Source: Rhynchonema sp. JSB1_4 (lineage: Eukaryota > Nematoda > Chromadorea > Monhysterida > Xyalidae). From it: a stretch of DNA of 64,000 nt. Shown one piece after another: positions 36,516 to 48,392 of the stretch. Every line of letters begins with the position of its first letter. The stretch's first letter is position 1. The translations under genes were made by a program, and so were the position numbers. Under the pieces are notes generated by a model that worked only from the letters and a program-made list of their open reading frames with translations, did not search any database and had not been told where the DNA came from. The stretch covers positions 1 to 64,000 of the forward strand of contig JASAMV010000212.1 of the NCBI GenBank assembly GCA_030248065.1, in the 5' to 3' direction.

Positions 36516-37184
36516 CAGTGTTGGGCAAAAAACGTTTTTTTTTTCAAAATGCCCAGATGACCAAAATATGGCCCCCAAAAAATTGGAAAACGCTCATATT
36601 GGGAAGGAAACGTGGTTAAATGAAGTAATTCTATGTGTTCTGAGGCAAAATAAACGGGTTTCAACCCTTTTCTAGCCAGTTGTTAAGATCCCATGTCAGA
36701 CCCGCATCATGGGACCAACTTTGGCCGGGGTCATCACTGAAGGTCAAACTCCGTATATCGACGTATCTCGACAAAGTAAAAATGTGAAATTTTTTTGAAA
36801 AAAATGGGACAAAAAAATTGATTTTGCTTGAAAATCAGGGTACCTTCCCTGAAAAATCAGGGAAAATTAAGGAATTCAGGATTAAAAAATCGAAAAACGA
36901 CCCAGGTGATTTTTTAAACGTCGTTTTTTTAAGAAAAAACGCCGTCGTTTTTTTGCCCAACCCTGATCGACGTATCTCGACAAAGTAAAAATTGGTCGAA
37001 AATTTTCTGAAAAAAAGGGACAAAAAAATTGATTTTCCTTGAAAATCAGGGTAATTTCCCTGAAAAAGCAGGGCAAATCAAGGAAATTCAGGATTTTAAA
37101 GAAACGAAAACGACCCAGACCTTTTTTTTAAAAAACGTCGTTTTTTTTAAGAAAAAATGCCGTCGTTTTTTTTGCCCAACCCTG
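36516..37184. mobile_element. hAT-like element with internal tandem duplication (669 bp)
   Basis: Termini CAGTGTTGGGC and GCCCAACCCTG are flanked by a perfect 8-bp duplication ACTGCATG (36508-36515 and 37185-37192). The right half (ATCGACGTATCTCGACAAAG to GCCCAACCCTGA) is present twice in tandem, about 220 bp per copy. A related single-copy element is at 47919-48384. Confidence 0.86.
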
Positions 37185-37192
37185 ACTGCATG

Positions 37193-38202
37193 TTTCGGTG
37201 GTGTGGCACTAAGTTATTATAACTCACGGCCACACCACAAGCCCGCACAGTTTGCTGCAGTCCTGCAGCTAGATAAATGCGGAATGCGGAAATTGGCGAG
37301 CAGATAAATGCGTAATGGTAAATTTCTGCATTCCGCATTCCGCGTTCATCTGCTCACCTTTGCGGAATGGTGCGCGCTTGGGTGACGATTACAACTTCCA
37401 GCGTGCTGATCTCAATTGTTGTGTGTACGAAAACAGCAACTGAGATGTTTGACCAAAAGCATAAATTTACTTGCAGAAATTGAAAATTCCGCGAAGGCGA
37501 ACAGATAAACGCGGAATGCGGAACGCAGAACTTTGCATTCCGCAGTTATCTAATCGCAGCCGAAGTAATTGTTTCCGACCGACACAAATCTGCCAACGCA
37601 CGGGAGAAATGCGGCCGAAATATTGATATGCTCTCACCACAAAACCGCGCATTCTTTAGGAGGTGGTCACGCAGACGTGGTTGCGGTTTGCGGTGGAGAA
37701 ACACAATGTCCACGGACCGCACTTCTGGTTGCGGTTTTTACGGCCCGCTGTCATTTTGTAGCCTGTACCGTATTGTATAAAATGAACCAATCAGCGTCTA
37801 GCCAACGACGCACTAGCGAAGCCTTGATTTGTCCACTTTTGAGTGCTCAGATTAAAATAAGTTTTCGGTAGTGAACACCGCAAGCCTCAACCTCGTCTGC
37901 CAAGCACAACAAGCCGCAACAGGCCACTGTCTTCTGTATTTTATTCTCCTAGCTCGATCTCGCAAAAATTTCAACACTCAATCGATGTCACGTAGTCGAA
38001 CGCCCCATCGGTGTCATTTTTCTCTCAATTTGTTGTAGTTTCATATTTCAATGATGTGCCAGGGATTATTTCAAAATTTTCCAGGTGCAATTGCACTCTG
38101 CGGTTAGAAATTTTAGGTACAATTGTACAGATCTAGGCACTTTTAAGTTCAAAGTCCAGCTAATCTACGGTTCTGTATTTGAAGCTCACAGTACGCACAT
38201 AC
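37193..38202. other. Intron of CLC-4p, no gene
   Basis: It contains a small repeat of GGAATGCGGAA-type motifs at about 37270-37550 and a diverged copy (about 37650-37770) of the Cys/Trp-containing stretch that flanks the CCP relics at 11400-11520 and 27830-27946. No coding exon is seen. Confidence 0.4.
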
Positions 38203-39155
38203 CTTCCGCGTCATGCTGGCACGCAAACTGAACTGGTAAGCCGCAAGACTTCATTAATCCATTGTTTGGACTGCCCGCCGCGTAGGCCATGCAGTTGAAC
38301 GACTCCTTATAGAGAACATTTTGGACCATCCAAAAGTGTTTATCAACTGCTGTCTTATTCTCCCATACGAACTCGTAATCTGGCGTCGGTGCAGTAGGCT
38401 TTCGAATGCCGATCCAGATGTCGCTGCCGAGTTGAATGCCCTATAATAGGATGGGATAGTTAGGGTAGCGCAGGTGGCCCGCCGTTGGAAACAAAAGTGA
38501 GCTCATCGAAGACGTAAATTCCCCATTAAAATTAAATATTATAGTGTGTACCAACCAAGTCTGTGATCAGCAGTTTATCGAATTCTGTTTTAGTTTTGGA
38601 TGGAACAACAAGCTGGCCGCCGTGGAAATTGGTGGATTCGCACCGTTCTTACATTTGTTGATGGAGTCATTAAAACCCTGTTCATGCGCGCGTTTTGTTA
38701 CAGACCCGTAACATTTGCTGCCATCGAAAAACGCCTTTGTCATGTTATTTTTATTGCCCGCCGCACCAAAGGAAAGGCATTCGGATTTTAGATCTTGAAA
38801 GGTCAAAGTCTGTTTGGTGCCGAGGGTCAGCAGCAGAAGAACACCACCGAATAGATTGATGAACATGATGAAGCTGAGTTGAATTTAAATTGCCGATAAT
38901 TTCTTGAATTCAATTTCGAATGATTAAATCTATGAATAAATAGATTATTCAATAGCCAGCATGTTCAGTATACGGTGATTACGATGCAATTGGATGCGTA
39001 GCTGATTCACTGGTTACAGTAATTTGAGAGAATGAGATCAATACACAGCACAAATATATTGCGGCAATGCCACGTCTGACCGCTGTGTACTGTATGCTTG
39101 ATTATTTCACGTGACGCGTTTTGCGGTCTTCGTTGTGTCTCTTCGATGTCCTGTC

Positions 39156-39296
39156 TCAGCAGTCCGAGAATGTCAATAGATCAATCCGAACGCCGTCAAA
39201 TTCCGATCTGTCAATTGTGACCTTCACCAATTTGCCCGATTTTAAGTTGGTCGACAAAAACGATTTGCACTGATCGCGTGCGCGCTTCCAATTGAA
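39156..39296 (-). pseudogene. Relic of E1 CTLD exon
   Basis: The frame reads FNWKRARDQCKSFL and GKLVKVTIDRSEF, matching the E1 of CLC-5 (GKLVKVEITKKQF). The signal-peptide part is replaced by low-complexity sequence (39300-39400), and the donor is not preserved. It lies about 300 bp upstream of CLC-4p E1; in the duplicate near 60400 most of it is deleted. Confidence 0.6.
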
Positions 39297-40930
39297 CCGA
39301 GCGGGTCGCCCGCCGACGCAGAGAAAAACGAACAAAAAACAAACACACAAAAAAAACCCAAAACAAAACACAACAAGCAAACCCACCCCCCCGGAGGACT
39401 GGCGTAGCAGATATTCCACTCACAGCGGGCTCTGTTTCGGTCATCTACCTGAAATGATGAAAAAAAAGACGAAGAAGCGCGGCACAAGGGAGACTGGTAC
39501 GGAAAAACGGAGAAAAAAAATCTCTCCAGATAAAATCCCCAAATACTGGATCGGAATGAAATTTCGGAACCCGAACCCTTTTTCTTAACGGGAAAAATAA
39601 CGGGAATAATCGCAAAATCAGAGAAAACCGCTTTTAATCACAAAACGAGATAACACAGAATATATGACGGGAATATGTAGGGGAAACCCGAACCGCTAAG
39701 CACGGGTGTCATGTTAACCGCCGACGGTTCAACTAAACACAGATCCTAGAACAAGAATCATCATCGTCAAAAAACTAAACCCTACCACAAACCGATAACC
39801 CAACCCAATCCTAAAATCCAACCCAATCAGCAAACCCCAACAAAATACGACATCCCGATAAAAAATCCGAATCAACACAACAAACACCGCCCCCCCTTCG
39901 TAAAAGGTCGCTTTTTCTATTTATTCCCTATAGTTTGATATTTTCCTACTTTCACTACTGTTGAAAGAATAATGCAAAACATGATAGTTGTGCCAGTCGA
40001 AAATGCTCAGGCAAATTTGATTTTGTTCAGTGCAATGAAACTTTGTGTGATAGAAATATCTCGCTTAATCTACCATAATAATGTATGCCTCACGACACCC
40101 TGCAACAAACATATCTGTGCCACAAACGGTTCGATTTCCCATTACTTGCGTTTTGTGTATACACAGTCATCCCGGGCACAGTTCAGCCGATTCGGCCCGG
40201 AACTAAGGCCTCATCTCTGGAAACAAAAGGCAAAAAGTTGACCTTTTTGGCTTTTTTGTTTGCTTTCTGCAGAGAGCAAAAGCAAAAAGCAAAACTGAGG
40301 TGAAAAAAAAAAAAACAAAAAACAAAAAAAACCAAACAAACACAAAACAAAAAAAAAAACACCAAAAACAAAACAACCACACCCACAAAAAAAAACAAAA
40401 AAAACACCCAAAAGTCAAGCAAACAAGTCATCATCGACTATTTACGCCCAAAACCAGGCTGCACAAACCCGAAAATCGAAAAATTACACAGGCTTGGAAC
40501 ACGCATGTATGCCGCTTGTGACGCGCTGCACAACTTTTTGCTTTTTGCATTTTTTGACTCTCTGACAAAAGCAATCTTTACAGCCCATAAAGCCAAAAAG
40601 TCAACTTTTTGCTGCCCTGACAAAAGCAAAAAGCAAAAAGCAAAAGTGCGCGTTAAACTTTTTGCTTCTTGCCCTTTTGCTTATGTCCTAATGGATTTGG
40701 CTTAAACACAAACAGTCATTGTTCTGTTCTGTTTTGTTTAATTTTGCTTCACTCCAGTAGTTTTTATTCATCGGGCAGCAAGGGAAATCGATAATGTTCG
40801 TGTCATTTAAATCGTCAGAAACCATCAATAATCTTGAATGCATGCGCTCTAGTAGTGTTTTAAAGTACTGCCGCAAAAACACAATTTAGATGCACAAAAA
40901 TCATTTAATTTCTAAATTTGTCCGACTTTG
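39297..40930. repeat. Low-complexity and A-rich repeat region
   Basis: No gene is recognised. A/C-rich runs occur at 39330-39390 and A-rich runs at 40300-40410. AAAAAGCAAAA-type repeats occur at about 40180-40690 in both orientations, which may be the arms of a degenerate inverted-repeat element. Open frames here have strongly biased composition and are not genes. Confidence 0.5.
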
Positions 40931-40954
40931 TCCCGTTTTGAGAAATCTTCATCT

Positions 40955-43900
40955 TCAATCCAAATTACTGTCTTGTTTCTGTGTGTCCTCCGGTCCCCCT
41001 CCCACGGTGACCGCGTGACTCAACTCAGTCGTGTTCAGTCCTTCGTCTTTCTCAACATCGGCCTTTGCCTTCTTTGGGTCATTCAACGGGCTCTTGTACG
41101 CACTCGACTCCGTTGTTTGGTCGGTGGTTTTGGCACTTTCGGTTGGTTGGTCGGGACTGGAAATCATTAGGATTTTAGTTTGACAATTTGATGACCTGTA
41201 CAAGATACTAAAATGTCATGTACTTTTGGTCGTGTCTTGCATCTTTTAGTTCCTCAATATTTTCTTTCCTCTGCTGTTTTTTATATCGATATCCACCATA
41301 GATGGCGACTGCGAGCAACAACGCACCGAAGAACACAACGCAGATGATCACAATGGGAATTGTCAGGTTGGCGGATTGGGTGGGGGTGGAAGTGGTCGGG
41401 GTTGTTGAGGCTGAATTGCAGTTATTTGAATTTTTGCGAAAGGTTGATGGAAGACTGATTACCAGTGTAATCAGTACACCCTGCAGAGGCTCTGTGGGGA
41501 AGACTGATTACAAACTAAAGGAAACCATAATCAGCCTCCCTCCCAGGGCTCAATCCCAGGAATGCTGATTACGCGTGCTGTGGCATGCATATGTATAATC
41601 AGCCTTCCTGGGTTGGACAGATGGGGGGAAGACTGATTACGCTGACTGAATTACGCGGAACGTGCGTATGGCCGGTGTGGCGTGACGTGCAAGCTGGGGT
41701 AGAGGTCTGGTCCCAAGTGGATGCAGCAGTAAATAGCAGTTCGGCACTAATGTTTCACGCCAGTGATTATCTCGGGTTTGTAGTGCCCGTGATGTTTCAT
41801 TTGGCTAAGCTTAGAGCCTGAGCCGAACAATAAGACCAATAATATGAGTGCTAAATGAACATTGGAAGCAGCTCCAGCCTGACTCAAATGAAACATCACA
41901 GCCCAGTCAAACAGCGAGATACATAACGTGAAACCTTACGCGCGGTCTTTCCAAAACAGCTGCATCCAATTTGGACCAGATCACTGGGAACGAACCGTCC
42001 CACTACCGACTCGGGATTTTCCGTTTTATTTTTCAATCCGTAATCTGTCTTCCCCCTGCGTAAGGGAGCCGGGTTTATCAGCTTTATCCGTTTTGTTTTT
42101 AATCAGTCTTCCCGGCACGTTGCAGTATTTTCCTTAGCATGCGACACACCTGGTTCACAGGTCGGCAGTTCTTCGTCCCAATCGCCTTTGTCACACTTGA
42201 TCTCCTTCGTGCCTTCGGTGTCTGCTTCTGACCAGATGAAACCCGGTTTGCATTCGATGTGCGCGGTTTTGGTGTGATAGACGAATTCGGTGGATTGGGA
42301 ATCGCTCAGTTGGATGTTGTTCTCAGCCGGCATCGAATTGACATCACAACCTGAGTGTGGCAAGGAAGCTCATTTATTCAGTGCTGCATTGTCACTAGAT
42401 GATTCATCACAATGTACCTTTATCGCACGGCGGCAAATCAGTCGGTGCCTTGCCTTCGGCGTCCGTCCATTTTTCGGCGGAACATTGGAATTCCTTCTGC
42501 CTCACACCTCCCCAACTGAAACCGGGCTTTTTGCATTGCGCTTTGATCTTGGTGTACGGTAGACTCTGATCTTCAGGCGGATTTGCGATTTGGACACCGT
42601 TTTGATTGATGGACGGTGGCGCACAAGCTAGCGAATGGATTTTGACTGGTATACTATATGTGGTTCTTGCATTATGCGATTTTTACAAGTATTTCTTTTC
42701 GCGGAAAAGTTCGCTGGACTTATTTGACGAGATTAAACTGTCAGAAGTTGCTGAATACAGTGCCAAATTTTCTGAGGTGGTGGGGATATGGGGCTGGCTG
42801 GTGGACGGTATCCGGAAAATAAACTAGTGAGATATGTAAACTGTAAAAGGGTAAATTATTTACTGCTATCGCTGTGTGTGCTTTCAAAGCACGCATACCA
42901 TGCAATCTGCTGAGAAAGTGTGAAAAAATGACTTGTTTATGCCCGCTTTTGTGACTGAGAACTGTGCCCGCTGATTCCCTGGGCCCCCTGGGTGTTTAAG
43001 ACATTTGCCCTGGTGGGCTTTATGCAGAAGAGGGACTCCATATTAGATTATTCGTCACGTGACGTCTGGTGAGACGTCCGGTGCGGTCGCCGGTCCGATC
43101 AACGAGTTTGATATCAGCCTATGTTTGCCTCGCTTGATGGTGGAGAGATGCTCGACAGAAAATCTTGGCTATCAGAACATAATCGTCCGGAGCTGCCTTT
43201 GAAATTAGGCTGGACAAATAAAATCAGCTGATTTGCTGCAGTCCTTTGTGTACTTAGCTATCAGATGAAATGTCCGCCAAGTAAAGTTGTTTCCATCCGA
43301 CGTTTCGCCCTAAATTTTGGGTTTTCAACTGACAACCTTTGCCCTGGTGGGGTTTATTCGGAAGGGGCAAGGAAAACTCCGGTACTGCTATCGCTTAGTG
43401 TGCATTTCAAAGGACGCGTAGCTCCATCTGCTGAGAAAGTGCGAAAATAATTTGTTTATGCCCGCTTTTGTAGTAAAAAACATTGCCTTTTTTTGGCCGA
43501 CTTTTGGGATGTGTTTTTAACCCCTAATAGCCCCGGGACGTTTCCGCCCAGAGTACGGGAGGGCCTTATTCATAAGGGGGCTCCTAATGTAAAACTTCGT
43601 TACGCCGAGCACGTTAACTCCGGTATGCGTTTGCCACAACCGTATCCAATCAACACAGTGCGAGTTCGTTGGGCTCCAGATTGCAGTTGGTTCAGTCACG
43701 CAACTGGAATGAAGACGGTCACTTACGGAGCTGGAAGGTTAATGAGGGGCGGAAATCAGCTGACCAAATGTACCAGGCCTCACTCAGCTTCGCAACTGAT
43801 GTACTGTGTAGATGTATGTTGTTTAGTTTAATTAAAACACTACAATAACACCCACAACAAGTTCATCAGTAATGAAAGTGAGCCACTTTGGATGCGTTTG

Positions 43901-46900
43901 GGCAGGTCTCTTTTTCGCAGCTCACCAACTTCCCACCTCCACATGTGACCTTCGTCTGACCAGTTGAGTGATCTTGCCAACTACTGTCCCCAGCACAATG
44001 CACTTACGCGGGGGTTGAAAACGACTTTCGGATCGTCAAGAAGGTTCAGTTTAGGCTGTTTGACCTATTTTGCGGGCAGTTCAACTGATAGCTGAGGACT
44101 GCAGCAGACGAAGCTGATTAGAAACTGTGTCGCTTCTTTACCGATTGTGTGTGTTCTCTCCCACACTTTCTTCTAAAAAAGCTCAACCTTCGTTAAAACA
44201 ACGATTGTATATGTAGTGGAAATTCGTAATCCTCAAAATAACCGCCAGCCCGCTACAGTATGCCTTTGTCCGTAAAAACACGAGTGCTGCACCGGTTGCC
44301 CTTTTTGCGCTCAACTACTTGAATTTTATTGCAAATTCTCCTTCCCGCTTGAAGCCGTTTCCTGAACCCCTGAATCCCAGGTTGCTGGCGAGATGTGAAC
44401 TCATATTTGGATGCGTTTGATTCAGAGAAGAAATGTTAGCGCACAAACATTCATCCTGAAAGGCATCCGTTGAAAATGACAGTTCTTGGTAAATTTCTGG
44501 CGCTTCACTTTCTTCGTGAGAATGACGTCGAAGCACGCCTGACTGTGTGTCGCCTTCAGGAACAAAATAATCTTGTTGGTTGTCCATTAGCACGTGGGAG
44601 CTTTCCACTAAAGCCAGCGGGGCTGAACTTTTTTGCCCCAAATGTAATAGCAGCCACAGGGGCTCTATTTGGAAAACTCAGGTACTGATATCACTTTGTT
44701 TGCTTTTCAAAGCAGTACAATTCGATCTGCTGAGAAAGTACGAAAACAATAAACTGTTCATGCCCGCTTTTGTGATCAAAAACTGTACCCGCTGATTCTT
44801 TGGTTAACCCCAAATAGTTCCCCTGGGTGTTCAAGACCTTTGCCCGGGTGGGCTTTATGCAGAAGATGGCCTGGTGGGCTTTATGCAGAAGCTTTATGCC
44901 TCCATATGTAATATACTTCGTTACATGACGTCTGGTAGGTAAGAAGTCCGGTGCGGTCACCGGTCCGATCACCGAGTTTGATATCAGCCTGTTTGTCTCG
45001 CTTGATGGTAGAGAGATGGTTCGGCAGAAAATTTTGGCCATCAGAACATAATCGTCTTTGATTTAATTGCCTTTCAAATCATGCTGGACAAATAAAATCA
45101 GGTGGTTTGCTGCAGTCCTTTATGTACTTAGCTATTAGATGAAATGTCCGCCAAGTAAAGTTGTTTCCATCCGACGTTTCACCCTAAATTTGGGGTTGCC
45201 AACAGATCAACAACGGTTTTTTACGTATTCACCATCCAGCAAAACAAGTGGAACATTCATTTAATGCATCATGGCGAACAAGTCGCTTGTTTTGTGACGT
45301 CTGTATTAGCCACGGCATTTCGGATTTTAGAACTTGAAAGGTGTTTGGTGCCGAGGGTTAGGAGCAGAAGACCACCACCGAAAAGATTATTTATGTACAT
45401 GATGAAACTGCCTTGAATCTAAATTGTCGATAATTTGTTGAATTCAAATACGAGTGATCAAAATTTACGAATAAAAAATTTCAGCGGTGATTACGAAGCC
45501 GATTACGATAAGATTGTATGCATGGCCGATTCACTGGTTAGGGTAATTTCGATCGAATGAGATCAATATACAAATATACTACGGTATTGCGATTTATATC
45601 CCTTGCGCTAAGTTCGTTGTGTGCAATACATACGTAATAAACACAGTTTTGTCTCACCACACGTGTTAGCTTGCTGAAACAGGCAAACTGGGTGTGTTTG
45701 TATTGGCTGCACTGGTTACATAGCAAACCACATAAAACTTGACCAGTGTGTGCAAATAGTTTTACTATTCTTTCTTTTCCTCGATTTGGTATCAACGCGA
45801 GACTATCATATGACATGATCCAAAGTGATGTGTGATGCTGGCGGATCGAAAAAAGTCTTTTTTTTCACGAAAAAAGCCGAGTCCATCTGGGACGTGAAGA
45901 AAAAAATCGAAAAGATCCCTCCGGAATCCCTCCGGAAAACATCTATCTTTCTTTACAAAACTGTCTAATTTTTGACAGAAGTTGGGGAAAAATTTTCTTC
46001 AGAACAACTTTGGTCAAGCACTGATGATGATGTCAATGTGACTTGTGTCAACGATTTCAGTCACAATTAGCATTAAAACACCCATAGACGCCACTGTAAT
46101 GTGCTGCTATTCTTGATCGTTCTTTTACGTTTTTTCGAGTGTTTTTTACCAAATATAAAAACCCGGTTTTTCCGCCAGTTTAGATGTGACTACCTAGTCG
46201 CATCCGATCGCCAAACCGTGCGACAAAAAATGTTTCTGCTGACAGCGTACAGCTCAGCTTGTACAAAGCTGCTGACAGTGTAGGAATGTAATTAGCAATT
46301 CTCATTAGCTATCAATAGAAGTAGCAAAACCAAAACAATTTCGAATATCACACGCTCTGCGTTTCGGGTTTTCTTTCAAACTCTCGAAATACGGAACACG
46401 GACATAGAGCAAAATTATAGTTCGTGTTTATAGTGCCGAGCCCTTCCCAAAACTCATACCCAGGCCACGTCAGATCAGTGGGTGCAGTTTTGATTAACAA
46501 TGCCAAAGACTGCAATGGTGCCGTTAATACCTGCGGTACACCGCCACAGACGTAAGTGCCCCATCCCAACATTGTAGGTTGAGTGAAACAAAAGTGGTCA
46601 CCACACATCTCCCTTGATGCAAGTGCTCTGGCGTCAACAATTGGATTAATATCAATTCCGAATATCAGGCTCAGAAAGTTGGCTGCGGTTATTCACTCTT
46701 TTTTTTCAGCTAAGACAGTTTCACCTTTGCTTACCTTTTGCGTTATGCTGGCAGACGAACGCCTTTGGTAAGCCGCAATCATCTGGCGTTAACCCATAGT
46801 TTCGCCAGAACTGCAAGCAATGATACGATGGAACGCTTGGTTCGAGAGCCCACAGCTTGCTTTCAATCATTGAGTGATCACCGGCCCATTCGAAATCGGC

Positions 46901-47500
46901 TTTTGTCAGGGAATCTGGGTTTTGGATGCCCGGTTTCAGGTGGCCAATCGTCCAAACAACGGTCAGGGCCTGTGAATACAGAAAGGATTCAGCACAGACG
47001 TCTCGAGCTTGACCATTGCTTGCGCAATATCCGGCCCATTTTGCACAAAGCAACTTCAAAAAACAGGCAAGACCGATTAAAGCAATAAAAGCAGATGCAA
47101 GATCGGCGAACTTTGCTCTGACGTATGTATGTATGTTATGCGCTTTACACCTGCCTTGTTTGAATAAACTGAAAAAATTGTGAACCACATCCAAACTGAC
47201 CAACTGCTTGTCGATTAGCTCGCTGAATTGTTTTTTGGTGATTTCTACCTTCACCAACTTGCCGCGGTCGAAATTTTTTGACGAAATGTTGCCGCAGAAC
47301 TTGAGGGCTTCTTCCCACGGGAGCATTACGTTTTTTCCCTCAGTTACAGTTGAATAACAGATGTTGTCGGAAAATAATACGGCTTTGCCAATGTGTGTCG
47401 TTCCTTCCAGCTCTGTCTTACACGCGTCACCCAAAGGCGTTGCGCCGTCAGCAACGTTTGGGATCAGCAGCAGAATGCCGGAAAGTAGAATGCAACACAT
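40955..47500 (-). CDS. CLC-5: CTLD-CCP-CCP-transmembrane receptor, intact
   Basis: Predicted receptor of about 440 residues. Exons 5' to 3': E1 47201-47500 (signal peptide MCCILLSGILLLIPNVADG, CYSTV, then GKLVKVEITKKQF); E2 46735-46969 (VVWTIGHLKPG, DFEWAGD, CGLPKAFVCQH); CCP1 42418-42627; CCP2 42150-42350; transmembrane exon 41224-41410 (helix about LTIPIVIICVVFFGALLLAV, then GGYRYKK); tail 40955-41156 with AYKSP and KQDSNLD. All exons are open, GT-AG, phases 0-1-1-1-2. The lectin half is diverged from CLC-1 and CLC-3, while CCP1 and CCP2 are nearly the same, which suggests exon exchange or gene conversion. The 231-bp intron between E1 and E2 is a multiple of three without stops. An 86-codon minus frame at 46348-46608, just after E2, has Trp and Cys but no domain I can name. 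The 4.1-kb intron to CCP1 holds relics. Confidence 0.82.
41430..42125. repeat. Insertion with dispersed GGAAGACTGATTA repeats
   Basis: The intron between CCP2 and the transmembrane exon of CLC-5 is about 740 bp, against about 80 bp in CLC-1 and CLC-3. The extra sequence contains repeated motifs GGAAGACTGATTA or the complement (about 41500, 41630, 42045, 42105), which suggests a composite of inserted elements. No coding frame is recognised. Confidence 0.5.
43590..43995. pseudogene. Inverted pair of decayed CCP exons, minus copy well preserved
   Basis: Plus strand about 43600-43810 is a CCP relic (LMRGGNQLTKC). Minus strand about 43875-43990 is open and keeps the CCP pattern: VHCAGDSSWQDHSTG, then TKVTCGGGKLVSC. 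It follows a possible GT-like boundary rather than an acceptor, so it is probably not spliced. It lies in the CLC-5 intron between E2 and CCP1. Confidence 0.58.
44315..44641 (-). other. ORF of 108 codons, cytoplasmic-tail-like, unknown
   Basis: The frame includes HSHEESEAPEIYQELSFS, acidic with one tyrosine in a YQEL context. Diverged pieces of the same segment recur near 55880 and 57060-57600, so it is part of a duplicated block. It could be a relic of another receptor tail or chance. No splice context is evident. Confidence 0.22.
45310..45405 (-). pseudogene. Relic of E1 signal-peptide exon
   Basis: The minus strand matches the signal-peptide part of CLC-4p and CLC-6 E1 (GGVLLLLTLGTKQ) with a small internal deletion and frame change. 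The lectin part is missing. It lies inside the large intron of CLC-5. Confidence 0.6.
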
Positions 47501-47918
47501 AATGATGGTTTGCTGATGGGAAATTATTCGATAAATTTGATTTGCTCGATGCAATGAAAATTTCCAACGTGAAAATATCTTGTTGAATGTGCCGCAATAC
47601 CGTACAATAATTATTACAGTACAACATGATCTGGTGCCAAAAAGCAAACCCACATTGCTTGTAATACCGTACACTTGTTGCACCACGAACACTTCAATTT
47701 TTCACAACTTGCAACATGTGCGTTGAGCTCACCTTCATATAAAATCAAAATCAGTGGATTTGGCTCAAACAACAAACCATCACGAGGGTTTCCTTTGAAA
47801 AAGTGTCCTCAGTCGGTCACGAAACGTTGGGAGTAAAAATATGTTTGTAGTAAGTTCCTAATTTCGCTGCCTAATGCCGTTTTGCAGACGTAGGAGAACT
47901 CCCGTTCGACGTCGAGGC

Positions 47919-48384
47919 CAGGGTGAGGTAAAAAAGTTTTTTTTCAAAAATCGCTTTAAAAAAAACGTTTTTTTTTAAAACGTTTTTTTAAAACGCCCAA
48001 AATATGCCCCCAAAAAATTGGAAAACGCTCATGTTGGGAAGAAAACGTGGTTAAATGAAGTAATTCTATGTGTTCTGAGGCAAAATAAACGGGTTAACCC
48101 TTTTCTGGCGAGTTGTTAAGATCCCATATCAGACCCGCATCATGGGACCAACTTGTCCGGGGTCATCATTGAAAGGCAAACTCCGTATATCGACGTATCT
48201 CGACAAAGTAAAAACTGGTCGAAAATTTTTTGAAAAAAAAAATGGCACAAAAAATTAATTTTCCTTGATAATCAGGGCACTTTCCCTAAAAAATCAGGGA
48301 AAATCAAGGAAATTCAGGATTAAAAAAAACGACCCAGGCGTTCTTTTTGAGAAAAAACGCCGTCGTTTTTTTTGCCCAACCCTG
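47919..48384. mobile_element. hAT-like nonautonomous element (466 bp)
   Basis: Termini CAGGGTGAGG and GCCCAACCCTG are flanked by near-identical 8-bp copies GTCGAGGC (47911-47918) and GCCGAGGC (48385-48392). The interior matches 36540-36960. It lies about 420 bp upstream of the CLC-5 start codon. Confidence 0.78.
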
Positions 48385-48392
48385 GCCGAGGC

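Larger units (their letters stand above)
34588..38866 (-). pseudogene. CLC-4p: CTLD-CCP-CCP-transmembrane receptor, multiple lesions
   Basis: All six exons are present: E1 38556-38866 (signal peptide MFINLFGGVLLLLTLGTKQ), E2 38203-38440 (DIWIGIR, FACQHD), CCP1 35400-35606 (a divergent type starting CSPPSVDD), CCP2 35116-35316, transmembrane exon 34840-35029, tail 34588-34772. E1 is 311 bp rather than a multiple of three; against CLC-6 the frame breaks after the motif KCKN. The acceptor of the transmembrane exon reads AA instead of AG (T at 35030 on the plus strand). The tail has a 17-bp deletion that removes the single tyrosine motif and gives a stop at once. Three independent lesions make it a pseudogene, although E2 and both CCP exons remain open. 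It begins only about 480 bp downstream (on the plus strand) of the CLC-3 start. Confidence 0.82.

Noticed and set aside
40183..40521. Phe/Lys-rich open frames
   Set aside because: Translations of A-rich low-complexity sequence with extreme composition.
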